This document shows positions 10,418 through 21,476 of a stretch of 64,000 nucleotides of DNA, piece after piece. Below the pieces are notes generated by a model, which saw only the letters and a program-made list of their open reading frames with translations, made no database searches and was not told the origin of the DNA. The translations under genes and the position numbers were made by a program. Each line of letters starts with the position of its first letter. The first letter of the stretch is position 1. Location: contig MNCI01033545.1 of NCBI GenBank assembly GCA_015680685.1, positions 91,280 through 155,279 of the forward strand. The letters run 5' to 3'. Source of the stretch: Gnetum montanum. Its lineage: Eukaryota; Streptophyta; Gnetopsida; Gnetales; Gnetaceae.

Positions 10418-11230
10418 TTAAAAAGAGAATGTCTGATGAGATCCCTCAGTGTGTGTTATTTGTAGACAACATTGTATTGGTGGATGTAATGGAAACAAAT
10501 ATTGCATCTAAAATGGAAAAGTAAAGACATGCTCTAGAATCAATGTGTTTAAAAAATAGTAGAAGACTGAACACATGGAATGTAATTTTAATAAAGGTAT
10601 AAATAGGGATGAAATAGAAGTAACAATTCAAAGCCAAAAAGCTCCTCAATGTAAATAGTTTTTCTACCTAAATGCTCCAAGTAGATAATGAAATTGAAAA
10701 GGATGTAAGAAATGGGATTGGACATGGATGGTCAAAATGAAAAGAAGTTATTAATGTTCTATGCACTAAAAGAATCCCAATAAAACTAAAAGGAAATTTT
10801 AGAAGATAAAATTCAATTCTACTATTTTATGTAGTGGTAAATGTTGGGCCATATAAAATAAGCATGAACAACAAATCAATATGATAGAAATGAAAATGCT
10901 TAGATGAATGGTCAATGTTTAAAAAAATGGTAAATTACATAAGATAGACATTAAAGAAATACTTGCAGCAAATTCTATTTCAAATAAGTTATAAGAATGA
11001 CATCGTAGCTAGTTTAGTCATGTCCAAAGAATATTACATAATGAATCTACATCACAATTCTAAGAAATCCCCCAAAAGGAAGACCACAAAACACATGGAA
11101 AAAATAATTAAAGATAGTACAAAAAAATTACTAATCGGAAAGTCAATCCCATTTTGTTGGAACAAGGCTAAGATGAAAATGATTATGCTTGTAAAGATGT
11201 ACGCTAGAATAGACATCTCTTCTTAGTGAT
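10418..11230 (+). pseudogene. RTE-type LINE remnant, RT C-terminal half
   Basis: The translation follows the C-terminal RT of plant RTE LINEs closely: IPQCVLFVDNIVLVD (family FADDIVLVD, here VDN, so the second catalytic Asp is lost), ALESMCL.NSRRLNTWN, DNEIEKDVRNGIGHGWSK, RIPIKLKGNF, then KRKTTKHMEKIIKDS (family GRPKKTWxExIKKDL). The last 87 residues are open from 10963, but earlier parts carry stops and shifts. It is dead. Confidence 0.7.
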
Positions 11231-11385
11231 TAGCATGTAATGCACTCTAAATTTTTTTAATTATTAATATTATTTTTGAGATATAACATTCCTCGTGGAT
11301 AAGAGGAATGGTAATATAATGTAGAGTTTAATATCTTAGACAAGGAGTTATACTTAGAAATTATGTTTTTAATTAGTTCATCATC

Positions 11386-11708
11386 ATCATCATCCTAACC
11401 TTGTCCCAATAATATGTTTTTAATTAGTTATTATTATAAAATCAAAAAGAGTCATAGCTACAACAAAAGCATAAATAAATATGAAAAAACTAATCAGATT
11501 AAAAAGCACTTGTTTCCTTTTTTTTTTTTTCTTCTTCTTCTTCTTCTTTTAGAGAGGGAGGAGGAGGAAAGGGGGAGGGGAAAGGAGATGGGGGTGGGAT
11601 ATTAAGGAGATAGTGGAACTCAAAAAAATTTGATTATAAATACATTCAAGACATATAACCAGCATGATACTTTAAAAGAATGTAAAAAGAACATAGCAAT
11701 GTTAAATA
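11386..11708. repeat. Dispersed repeat, copy 2
   Basis: Second copy of the repeat at 412-755. It has CATCATCATCATCCTAACC at its start (reverse of an Au-SINE-like 3' tail), the same AT block, a longer T/CTT tract and the purine-rich GGAGG segment. It continues directly into a SINE-B unit at 11709. Confidence 0.65.
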
Positions 11709-11810
11709 ACTAGTGGCTCAAGTGGCTATGTCATTGTCATGTTAGGTAAGAGGTGGTTAGTTCAACTCATAAATAAGATATCATTATATTTCTCTATAAT
11801 TCTTCTAAAA
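11709..11810 (+). mobile_element. SINE-B (tRNA-derived) copy
   Basis: AGTGGCTCAAGTGGCTATGTC (A-box region) and GGTTAGTTCAACTC (B-box-like), aligning with 5500-5610. The 3' part is TA-rich. Confidence 0.55.
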
Positions 11811-12399
11811 CATCATGTTGGCTATACTCATTAGGATTGACCCTATAACTTATACATGACAAGACAAACAATCTAACTACATGAGTAATGTCTCATTAGA
11901 ATCAAAAGTAATTATGATAAAAGACAATAGAAAAGAATGATTCGCATGCCCTTATCAAATCATGCCAAATGATCAACTAATATAGTTTCATTAATCTTCA
12001 TCAAAATAAATGTACGATTGCTTACACATTAAGCAAGCTATATCCAAATTTATATAAGATTTACATAAGTTTTTTATATCTTATTCAAGTATCACTTTAA
12101 ATATAATTTGCACCTTCGAAACTCCCAATCCTGGGTGGTCCACAAGGGAAAGGACCAAGTCATGCATCAAGTATGGAAGATCAAAGAAAGAAAACTATTC
12201 ATGATATTGCCGATGGATGGCTAGGAACACTGGATATTTTGTTCAAGGGCAATCCTGGTAAAGAAGAAAATAGTTGTGGTGCTAGTAATGGATTCATCAA
12301 TAAAACAAAATATGAGAGTGGATAGTACTACCCATATGCTTCCAATAACATGATTAATTTTTTCTTGAAATTGTGCTAGCCTTTGAGGGCTAGAGAAAA
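11811..12399. other. Intergenic or LINE 5' region, unassigned
   Basis: No secure feature. From about 12120 the composition becomes like that of the LINE that follows, so this may be its ORF1 or 5' end, but no zinc knuckle or RRM-like motif can be read. Confidence 0.35.
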
Positions 12400-14548
12400 C
12401 TAGGTTTTTGAAAATGATATTGCAGGCAAATATTGTGAATGTTACTCTTCTTTAGAAGACAAAACTGGAAGTTTTCCTATGGGATTGCTAGCTTGGCTGG
12501 ATAGGATCAACCGTTCTAGCTTGAGGTTTTAGTGAAGGGTTAGTCTATCTCTAGCAAAATAATTTGAATTTTTAGGGTAGGCTTTTTTCTTCTAATATGT
12601 TTAGTATCATAGGGAAAGGGTTATTAATGCTGAATGTCTATGGTCCTATTATTAGCTCTGACAAGAGTTCAAAAGAAGGGTATTCGAGCTTGTAGCTAAG
12701 AAGGATTGGGTTAATGGTGGAGATTAGAATTTTATGAGATGGTAAGAGAAAAGGTCCAATTCATCGACTTGGAACATAGAGAGTCTCTTCTTCAACAACC
12801 TAGAATATGTTAGGGATTTGGCGGAGCTTAGGGCTCCCCTCTATTGTTTACGTAGAAATGACCAGCACCTAAGAATAAGTGAACGGCCTCTTATCTTGAC
12901 CAACTCTTTCTTCCCAAATCATGTCGGATTGCTCACCACATAGTTGGCAAGGCCTTACTAAGAGTTTTTTTAGATCATAGATCCATCCTTTGTGAATGAA
13001 GAAATAGGACTTCTCATCAATCAGCTTTTAAATTTAAGAATGTCTAGCTTTTCAAGTAATGCTTCTAGTCCAAGCTAAAGCAAATTTGGGGCATGAAGAT
13101 GGTTAGTCTTGGATCTTGTATTATGTCAAACAAGCTTATGGTGTTTTGACAATATTGCTCTCACCAACAAAGGCAAACACAACTTCCAATGACACAAGCT
13201 ACTTTAGACAAGGTGGGTTAGCTCTAATGATAGGCAAATTCATTATTGAAGTGGGATTCCATTATGCAAGATCTAGTAGCAACAAAGAAATAAGTGAGAG
13301 GTAGCTAAAGAAAGAAGATTAGAATTCTGTTTGCTTCCATATAATCACAAAAATGAGAAATCAAAAGAGATCCTTAATCAAATTCTCTCCGGATGCCCAA
13401 GAGGATTTCTAGGTTGTAGTTGCCTATTTTCATAACCTGTATGATCAAATAAGAGGATTAATTTTGGACTGTTGAAAGGTATTATTCCCTACTTCCCCTA
13501 TTAATAATGAGTTCTTGCAAGGAATTCTCTCTAGAGAGGAGTTTTATTCAGTGGTGGTTGATGCACTAAATTGTAAGTCACCTAAGCTTAACAGCTAGAA
13601 CTTTGAATGCATCAATGCCTATTAGGATGTCATTGGAAGGCTTTTTGAGGATCTTTTTCAGTAAGGTTCAAGTATGGTACTTTCCCCGAAGCCTAAAACA
13701 ATACCTTTATTATCTTACTACCCAAGATGGAGGAGGTACAATCCTTGAGGAATTGCAAACCTATCAGTCTTTACAATAGTTTTTATAAATTTTTTTTCAA
13801 GCTTTTGGTGAATCGCCTAAAGTTCTTACTACCCATTATCATAGAGGCAGATCAATCAAGATGCATCCCTAGGAGGAACATTATTGATCATGTTATTGTA
13901 GCAAATAAGGCTTTACATTGGGCTTTCATTCAGAAACAAGAGATATAATTTATCAAACTTGATTTATCAAAAGCATTTGATAAGGTGAACTAGGATATTT
14001 TACTTTTCATCCTATAGGAGTTAGATTGTTGTAGAGGGTTCTATGAGATGATCAAGTTCATGCTTTCTATTGTTAGATTTCAAGTTTTCTTGAATGGACA
14101 AATATCTCAACAATTTTGCCTAAGGCAAGGCCTTCAGCAAGATGAGCCCTTATTGCCATATCTCTTTGCTATTATTGTCCATAATTTTTGTAAATGGATC
14201 AAAAAGTTTAATGTCACATTCTCATTTCCCTAGAACCTTTGTACTCTTTATTATATGGATGACATGATGATTTTTTCTTAACATCTATCCTTGAGGTGAG
14301 AAAAGTGATGCAAGCACTAGATGTATTTGTTAGTTAAGAAGGCTTGAAGTCGATTAGAACAAGATAGAGCTTTTTCATGTAGGGTGCCCAAAAAAATGTT
14401 TTAAGCCTATTAGAGATATTTTTGGGTGTGCTCTTCACTTGCTTGCAGCTATCTACCTAGGGCACCCTGTATTCTATGAACAAAAATCAACCAACAAGTG
14501 GAAGTGTTGATAAAGATGCAAAAGTTGGCCTCCTAGAAAGATATGTTT
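12400..14548 (+). pseudogene. L1-type LINE ORF2: endonuclease and reverse transcriptase
   Basis: A decayed plant L1 ORF2 in shifting frames. Endonuclease landmarks appear in order: LLQ.KTKLE near 12450, NVYGP near 12630, and GD.NFMRW near 12720 (GDFN with Phe changed to a stop). DH.SI and FKFKN follow near 12975-13030. Reverse transcriptase follows from about 13720: a C-K-PISLYNSFYKF block, ADQSRCIPRRNIIDH (family QxAFIxGRxIxD), FIKLDLSKAFDKVN (catalytic Asp), LRQGLQQDEPLLPYLF and YMDDMMIF near 14255 (family YADD). YLGHPV near 14455 and LASWKDMFLS near 14530 follow. At that point an insert separates it from its C terminus at 15281. It is non-functional because of many stops. Confidence 0.8.
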
Positions 14549-15280
14549 CTGTCGTAAAAAGAAAGTATATCATCTCCTATAGGGTTTTCTTTCTTCAGTG
14601 AGATTCATACTTCAAATGCACATGATGTATGTTATTTTGCCTCCATCAACAATGTTCTACCTACATCAAATCAAATGTGCACATTGGACCCACACATTAT
14701 GGGACTTACTCAACCTCTTCATATTGATTCCCAAGTCCTAATGGATGCCAGGCCAAGAGAACTAATGAATGGGTGGATAGATCCAAGGACACCTCCTATT
14801 AATGATGAAGTCAAATCTAATGGCAGATATGATTCTCCTAGAGACAAATGATTGTACTATATTCTCCTGTTTCTTTTGTCTATCATTCTCTTCCTTAGCT
14901 GTAAAGATAAGAGTCCATGTTATCTCTTCTTTTCTATTGTCTACCATTATCTCTTCCTGAGCTATAAAGATAAGATTTCACCTTATCTCTTCTTTTCCAT
15001 TCTACCTTTTTCTTACTATAGATCAAGGCATTAGCCAAAAGCTAGAGGCATTAGAAGAGAGAACTAAGACATTACTACTTCCTGCGCATATCTTAACACA
15101 TTCCTTCTCAACATCCTTAGATGTTCTTGCACACTTGTTCTTTGTTTAATAAAAAGTGTTTGAGTTCACTCCGCTTATGAATCACTATCAATTGTTGTGT
15201 TCACTCTAATAGTGGTATTGGAGCCTTATTTATTTTCTTAGCTAATTTGTTTTCAAATAGAAAGAAAATGGGTATATTAT
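14549..15280 (+). mobile_element. LTR-like insert splitting the LINE
   Basis: About 730 bp that fits no part of ORF2: the conserved LINE string FLS...GKLTLAKS is interrupted exactly here. The insert has an LTR-like plan: it starts TGTCG, contains a TATAAAGATAAG motif twice (about 14903 and 14963), a polyadenylation signal AATAAA near 15150, and then TGGTATTGGAGCC at about 15214. The last matches the initiator-tRNA-Met primer site TGGTATCAGAGCC of Ty1/copia elements at 11 of 13 bases. It is probably a copia LTR plus primer site left by a deleted or very small (TRIM-like) element. No clear target duplication was found. Confidence 0.4.
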
Positions 15281-16220
15281 TCAGTAGGTAAGCTGACTTT
15301 GGCTAAATCTTTCCTCTCAAGCATTCCCATTTATAGTGCACTGGTATTCAATCCCCCAATGTAGTTTGTGTTGCAAGTCAATTAGATTGTAAGGAATTTT
15401 CTTTAGTCTAGTGGGGAGGAACTTTGTCAATTTCATTTGATTGCTTGGGATAAGGCAACTATCCCAATTCATGTAGGTGGTTGTGGGCTTCAAGAGGCAA
15501 GCTTGCATTCTAGCTAATAAATTGGATTGGGAGGTTTGGTCCTAGGCAAACAAGCCCTAGGTCAATTATCTTCAGATGTGTCATCCTAATTTGTGGACTT
15601 CCTTGGCCAAAGCCTCAGAGATATGAGAAACCATTAGGAGAGAATGAACTTTTCTTTAGTCACATAGGCACTAGGAATTTAGGAAAGCCAACATTCTGAT
15701 GGAAGGTCTTTCGGTAGGACAAGCTCACTACAAAATGATCGTAGAATATTTTTTTTTTCTTTTTTTATGCAATCACCCTATTGCGCTAAGGTGCAAGGGC
15801 ACATGTAAAGGACTCGTTTAGTAAAGGGTAGTGGAGAATTCCCTCAATCTTTCATGATGATAATAGACACGGTCAATTCACTAGAATTCTTGCCATCCTT
15901 AAAGGACATAGGCCCCCTAATTCAGCCCATGAAGATACCATGCATTTTACTTTAACAAACCACAGACAATGGATCTCATATCTTTATAAGCAATTATTTG
16001 CCAAAGTGAGGGGATGGAACCTTTTTTAGACATTGCATTATCAACCAAATGTGAAGTTTTTCGCTGAATTGTTGGCTCACCATGAAGTGCTCAGTAAGTA
16101 AAAACTCCAACGATGAGGTTTCACAATAGTCTCTCGATGTATCCTATACTATAAGGAAATTGAAACTACAATACACCTTTTCAAGGAATGTTTGTTTACA
16201 ATACTTGCATGAGATTTTAG
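15281..16220 (+). pseudogene. L1-type LINE ORF2, C-terminal part
   Basis: Continues the LINE after the insert: VGKLTLAKSFLSSIPIYSAL (family GR.TLI.SVLSSIPIY), then a FLWxG-like region near 15395, W(D)KA near 15449, and GGCGLQEA near 15479 (family GGLGL). Remnants of the terminal zinc-ribbon-like region follow (W..F.K..TI..F, FKECLF near 16180). Frames are broken repeatedly. Homology fades at about 16220. Confidence 0.7.
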
Positions 16221-18674
16221 TATGCGTGACTCAAGCAAAATGCTCACATTTTTTATGTAAAATGCTCAAACTTTCCCTATAAATGCTTCTCGAAAGAATT
16301 CGCCAACTTTTAATTGTGGGAAAACATTCATGAATGCACAATGGCAACGTTCAATACACAACCCCTTGCAAAATGAGCCAACATGACATTCATAAATTAT
16401 GCATTCTTCTACTTTCCTGAATATGCATAACCTCTATTTTAAACAACCTTTATGATGTTGCGCATGACTATATTTTGGTTTTTGGTTTTAATGACCTATA
16501 AAAACAAAGTTAGGATTCTCTCCCCCTAGAACTAACACTTATCCTTCTAATGGTTTGATTCTTAGCTAACTTCATGGTCAAGGTGTTCATCTATTTTACT
16601 AGAAGACCACCTTCCCTCTATTAGGATACTACCATTGTAATTGCTAAGTTGGGATTCACCCCTCATTATCTAAAGGACCGAACTTATACCCTCCAAAATT
16701 TGCACCTTTGAAGTCTCTTCTAAATCCTTTCAAATTCATCTTTCAAAATCTTTATGCAATCCACTTTTTATATGTTTTGATTTTTTGTAATTTTTGGCAT
16801 TACTAGCCAATAATAATTTAATAGTATTTAAGAATGTTATCGTTGCTATTTATAAGATTAAACCCTTTGACCAAAATTCTTCCCCGCATTATTCAATTTT
16901 ATGCTACATGAGAATAAGAATAAAATACATGACTACATTGGTTACTAACAATTGTCCAAAACAAAACTAAAGTTGCAAAAGCATGATAAGAAAATATTTG
17001 TCCTTTGATACCTGTAGAGACTTGAACAAAATCAATCTTACAAATGAAATGATTCAGGATAGCAATAACTTATAAAAACATTCTATCCTACAAAATCAAT
17101 AAATATCAATAAATACAAAAGAGAACTTACAAAAACCAATGAATCCAAATGAGTAGGTTATCTTGCATATAGTAATGATTTTATATGAGCAATTTATTCT
17201 CTGATATTCACCAACACTCAAAAAAGGAACCCACCCTACAATACTTGAAAAAACTCATTCACCTTATCGTTACACCATTGCACACTCATTGGAAATGCTA
17301 CATTAAATGTTAGAACTTAATCTACTACGCACCTAGTCACAAATTTGTTGCAAAAATATATATAGATACACTTCAAAATGCAAGCCTTATGCCTAATACC
17401 AAATTTCTTCACCAACACCACTCCAACAAAAATACCTATTAGGGATGCATCCTATTACATTATTTTGCCATCATAACCTCGCTAAGTTACATCAACCTTG
17501 CCATTATCAAACTATTACTCTTCACGTTCACCTACAATACAACTATAACTAAAGAAACTTGGTACCACTTATTATAAAATCATAGAGAAAAGCTTTTCAA
17601 GTTAAATCACCTTTTTTTTTTTTTGGTGCAAACAGGAATCTTAATAACAACATATTCAAATCAGAAAACATACATCAAGCACCTGGATATCACAAAAACA
17701 AGTATCATTCTGTACTAGCCATTGAATAGCCAATAGCCAATAAAAATAGCATGAGGTTATACACAAGACAGTCTACAAGAAGTAACACCATCAACATTTA
17801 CAAGCTCCGTACGTTCAATTACCTTCTGCTTTTCTTGTTTGTGAGCTTCACCCCCTCTTGTTTGTGAGCTTCAACCCTTCTTTTGTATTTATAAACTGAT
17901 GTCATCACACACTTATATTTATATTACATGTTTAATAAATTTGATTTGTGATTATTTACGACGCTAAGGGTTTAGCCCATTATCAAACACACGTTATTAA
18001 AAGGAAATGAACATTTCCTAATAACAATATCCCAGATTTTTAACTTGCTAAAAGAAATATAAGTACAATATAAACTCAATAATGAAAGGAGTTATTAAAA
18101 TGATAAATGCAAATTATTTACAAAGTACTAACACCTCCCAAGTAAATAGTTTAACTACGATTTTCACACTTCTGCACCTATAATTATAGACCAAGAAATA
18201 TGCGATTTCATTGCTCTCTTCAGGTTCATTCAATAGTTCAAAGCACGCATGAAAGAAAACTGTATTAGGCTTTTAACCACGAACCATTTCTTGTCTGGTT
18301 TCTTCACACATTAAACAAAACAAACAAGAAGCCACAACAAACATTCGTTGGTGGTAAGATGCTCATGAGAATTTACCTTTGTGCCAACAGAAAAAGAAAA
18401 GAAGCAAGCAGTATTAGAAAGCTTGGAATTAAGTGTCCCAAATCAGGTTCGCGTTATATTACATACCAAATTTACAGGCGAAACTCAAACAACCATGTTT
18501 CACTTAAGAAATCCCGATAATCAAGAAACACAAGATAACACAATGAAGTGTATTCGGACAATACAAGCATGAATCATTGAGCTCATAGTTAAACAGTATA
18601 ATTCAATAAAACGCAATGAATAATGCATCAGTAATTTCCTTACATGAACATGACCTCACTTTTAACATCAACGA
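16221..18674. other. Intergenic DNA and 3' flank of the CASP-like gene
   Basis: No gene recognised. It holds a T-tract at 17612-17624, a duplicated CTTGTTTGTGAGCTTCA motif at about 17835-17875, and AT-rich DNA. The part just below 18674 should contain the 3' UTR of the minus-strand CASP-like gene; no single polyadenylation signal stands out. Confidence 0.4.
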
Positions 18675-18866
18675 TTACCTGCTGGCTAACAGCCAAAAAT
18701 TCAGAAAAAATGAAGGAGACACCATAAACCAACTTAAAAAAGCCATTGCTGTAGAAGTTTCATAGCTTGCACAGTGATTTTTCTCGCATTGTCCTAAATC
18801 ATTTCCAATTAGAACTGTAATGCCAGCAGAAGCACAGGCGGCAGCAAATGTTAATAACCCTGTCAC
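18675..18866 (-). CDS. CASPL5A: CASP-like membrane protein, exon 3 (C terminus)
   Basis: Residues 123-185 and the stop (TAA at 18675-18677). The acceptor CTTCAG ends at 18867 and the exon opens in phase 0 with GTG ACA. It encodes the second half of TM3 ([15 protein letters not shown]), the extracellular loop with two Cys (C149, C154) around QCEKNHC, and TM4 ([20 protein letters not shown]). It ends in WLLASR, the usual C terminus of the CASPL5 group. CASP-like proteins are four-helix plasma-membrane proteins related to the Casparian strip scaffold CASPs and to MARVEL proteins. The CASPL5 branch is widespread in land plants, but its role is largely unknown. The frame is intact, with no stop. 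Confidence 0.92.
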   Translation of the reverse strand: MTGLLTFAAACASAGITVLIGNDLGQCEKNHCASYETSTAMAFLSWFMVSPSFFLNFWLLASR

Positions 18867-18952
18867 CTGAAGATAAACTGCTTTGAGTTGACGATAAATG
18901 AGGAAACATATCCAGTCAAATCCACAAAACCAGCTTTTTTCATAGTCCTTAC

Positions 18953-19085
18953 CCCATCTCCAACAACAAAGAGACTAACAATAAGAGAATTCCGCAGACT
19001 TCGTTTAACAAGCAATGCATAGGAATCAATTACAACCAATGATAAGCTCCAAAGGCATTGTAGAACAGTCGCTGCAACAAGATAA
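18953..19085 (-). CDS. CASPL5A: CASP-like membrane protein, exon 2
   Basis: 133 bp, residues 78 (split codon) to 122. The acceptor is a T-run followed by CAG, ending at 19086; the donor GTAAGG starts at 18952. It completes TM2 ([19 protein letters not shown]), the cytosolic loop LVKRSLRNS, and begins TM3 ([10 protein letters not shown]), whose Asp121 corresponds to the conserved acidic residue of TM3 in the CASP family. The 86-bp intron to exon 3 is ordinary. Joining with exon 1 makes the codon TG+T (Cys78) and the string SSVTAFCYLVAAT, exactly the family pattern. This supports the long-range link across 29 kb. Confidence 0.92.
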
Positions 19086-19883
19086 CTGAAAAAAAAAACC
19101 ACAAAAGTTATTTGTCTCTCATGAACATCAAATATGTATGTATAATCAGCTTATTAGAACTTCTGTCTTGCTTTACTGCATTGTTTCATGTTAATGTATG
19201 CATTAGTTTAAGGAAAATTACAAATGATCTTATCAAGGAAAATTACAACCTTTCATATTCCTCATAAAATACATAAGTTCAGAAGCCAACCTCAGATTCA
19301 GGTCTCAGGTTAACGTATTTGTTGATTAGTCGTATTACAAAACCTGTAGTGCCTAACAACTGTATCTATCATATCGAAGACCAACTTCATGACTCTAGGG
19401 ATCGTATCAAGGAGCGTTTAAGCCTATTCGTAACGTCGTGAAAGTTGTGGTTATAAAGAAAGGCAGCCAGTAGAATTGTGGCTCATTTTTAGTCAGATGG
19501 TAAGTGTGGCTAATGAGTTGTTATTAGTGGCTAGCAATTAACGATAGAGACGACATGTATGGATCTATCAGTAAGCAGTCAGTCATATGCAGGCCTTCTA
19601 GGCTAAGATACATTTTGGGAAGGCACACCGGCAAGCAAGTTAATTAAGCAAGGAAACAAGCAGTGAAGTGGCTAAAAGTGTTTAGAGGATTGTTTCGTTA
19701 AGATGGTCAGCAAGCAGTTGGGTATCCTTGATTTGTTAATCACTGATGTCGTTTTTAGAGGATATAAATTCTTGATTTCAAATAAAAAACACAACCCACG
19801 GAAAAGAGATAAAGGTCAAAAAGATACCAGATAACTATCCGCATGTTGCCTTGAAAGCCCCTGCAGGTTCGTTGATGTTCCAT

Positions 19884-20010
19884 ATGATGGATTGTTTCTA
19901 GCAAGTTCATTGTTATTTTAAAGGATAACTTATCCTTGTCGATTTATTGCTAAGTTTTATTAAACGATGGATTGTTTCTACAAGTCCATTGTTAAGCTGT
20001 ATTGTTGTGC
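19884..20010. repeat. Two-copy local tandem duplication
   Basis: CGATGGATTGTTTCTASCAAG followed by TTCATTGTTA or TCCATTGTTA occurs near 19885 and again near 19967. Each is followed by GATTTATTGCTAAG- or GCTGTATTG-like sequence. A simple intronic duplication. Confidence 0.5.
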
Positions 20011-20489
20011 ATGCATTTCTCAATGCGCTAAGTTAAAATTGTGCACATGTTGAGATGTAATATGGGTTAAGGGGGTTTATCCCCAAGTTTTTGTCTACTT
20101 TTACGAAAGTTCGTAGGTGATTGGTAAATATGTAAAAACTGAGATAAAGGGCAATGGATTTGATTTCTTGAGCATTTGCCCTGGTTTGCAAAATAAAGAT
20201 GTATGAAGACATTAACATTTTAATACTACACATGATCCTATCCATTGCTGGTATCTAATGAAAGTAATTATTTTTGAATAGTTCTATTGTCATTTTTATG
20301 TAATTGCATGTTCAGCATATCGTTCAATTACTGTATACAAGAATTACAATGCTTGTGAAAACAATAGTACTTGGAGCAAGAATTCATAATTATTATACTA
20401 TTATAATTTGACATTCAGTTATAGGATGAAAGTGGCTTTGTTGTGTTTTGTTGCCTTTTTTTCCATTCTGTACTGAGTAAAGAAAGATT

Positions 20490-20545
20490 ACATCATCATC
20501 ATCCAAGCCTTGTCCTAATTAAATGGGGTTCATTAAGGTAAAGAA
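20490..20545 (-). mobile_element. Au-SINE-like 3' end
   Basis: On the minus strand GAACCCCATTTAATTAGGACAAGGCTTGGATGATGATG. This resembles the 3' end of the Au SINE family (GACCCCAA..TTGGGACTAAGGCTTTGTTG). The tRNA-related head is not visible. Confidence 0.45.
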
Positions 20546-20987
20546 ACATTACATGGAGTAAGAATTGAGACTCAAAATATAAGGCAGTTAAAGAAAAAAA
20601 AACAACTCCAGTAATGATTTTTATGTATGTGTCATATAGTATGGAAACTGATCCAGGCTGGGGATCTAACTGGTATAAACCCAATAACAAAGGAAACATG
20701 GAAATAGTGTATTTTTCTCAATTCAGTTTGTCTGGTGACAACATTGTAAATATCAAAGACTTTCTTCTTCCTCACCTTTTATTGTTTCTTTTGCATTGAG
20801 CGTGAATTGAACTCTAGCATGTGTTGACTTCTGATGATATTCAGATAATGAAACTGAAACTGCAGATTTATTACATTTGTAAAACTAAAGAATATATTGG
20901 ACAACCAATACATTCATGTCATGAAAAACAAACACTGAATCAACAAAGTATCTAACATAATGAATTCATGAAATCCTTTAATTTTGG

Positions 20988-21070
20988 CAGATCCCTTTTT
21001 CAATGCACCAGTCTCTTCTTCTCCACTTTCAAAACAGGTAACTTCTCCACTTCCAAAACAGATAATAAAG
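20988..21070 (+). repeat. Exon-like duplicated block (24-bp unit, two copies)
   Basis: A unit like CTTCTCCACTTYCAAAACAG lies twice in tandem (about 21019 and 21043). The first is followed by GTAA and preceded by TTTTGGCAG at 20981-20989, so the block mimics an exon with acceptor and donor on the plus strand, opposite to the host gene. The translation (DPFFNAPVSSSPL) is not a family I recognise. It is probably captured or chance sequence. Confidence 0.3.
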
Positions 21071-21344
21071 CCAGTCCTGGGGATGATCGCAGAAAGAGTA
21101 ATGAATGTGCTAGTGGATTTGTTTGTAATTTGTATTTTTCTGGAATTAATGACCAAGGTTGAGTGCAATGAGTACAAACTTGACTTTCCATCTGCAATGG
21201 ATAATACTGGTTCAGAGACCCCGATGCTTGCTTCCTCCACATCCTTGGAATAATACTGGAAAGGACCGTTGGTAAGCCCTGAAAAATAGCACAGGTGATG
21301 AATGGATAGGGAAAACCTTTTAAAGGTTACACACCAATTATTGA

Positions 21345-21476
21345 AAGGGATGGGTGGACACCATTCTAGTAGACTAGTAAATTGTAGATCTCCATAACTC
21401 GGGGTTATCCATTAAACTGAACCTGTGACCTGGGATATCTATGTCAAGTAGCATACCACTAGGCTAACATCTCGAA
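21345..21476 (-). mobile_element. SINE-A (tRNA-derived) copy
   Basis: Minus strand from 21476: GAGATGTTAGCCTAGTGGTATG (A box) and CAGGTTCAGTTTAA (B box), then AACCCCGAGTTATGG, the same order as in the plus-strand copy at 5686. Both pol III boxes are recognisable. Confidence 0.65.

Noticed and set aside
14852-15034. Hydrophobic open frame (possible membrane peptide)
   Set aside because: Produced by repeated CTTATCTCTTCTTTTC motifs in the LTR-like insert.
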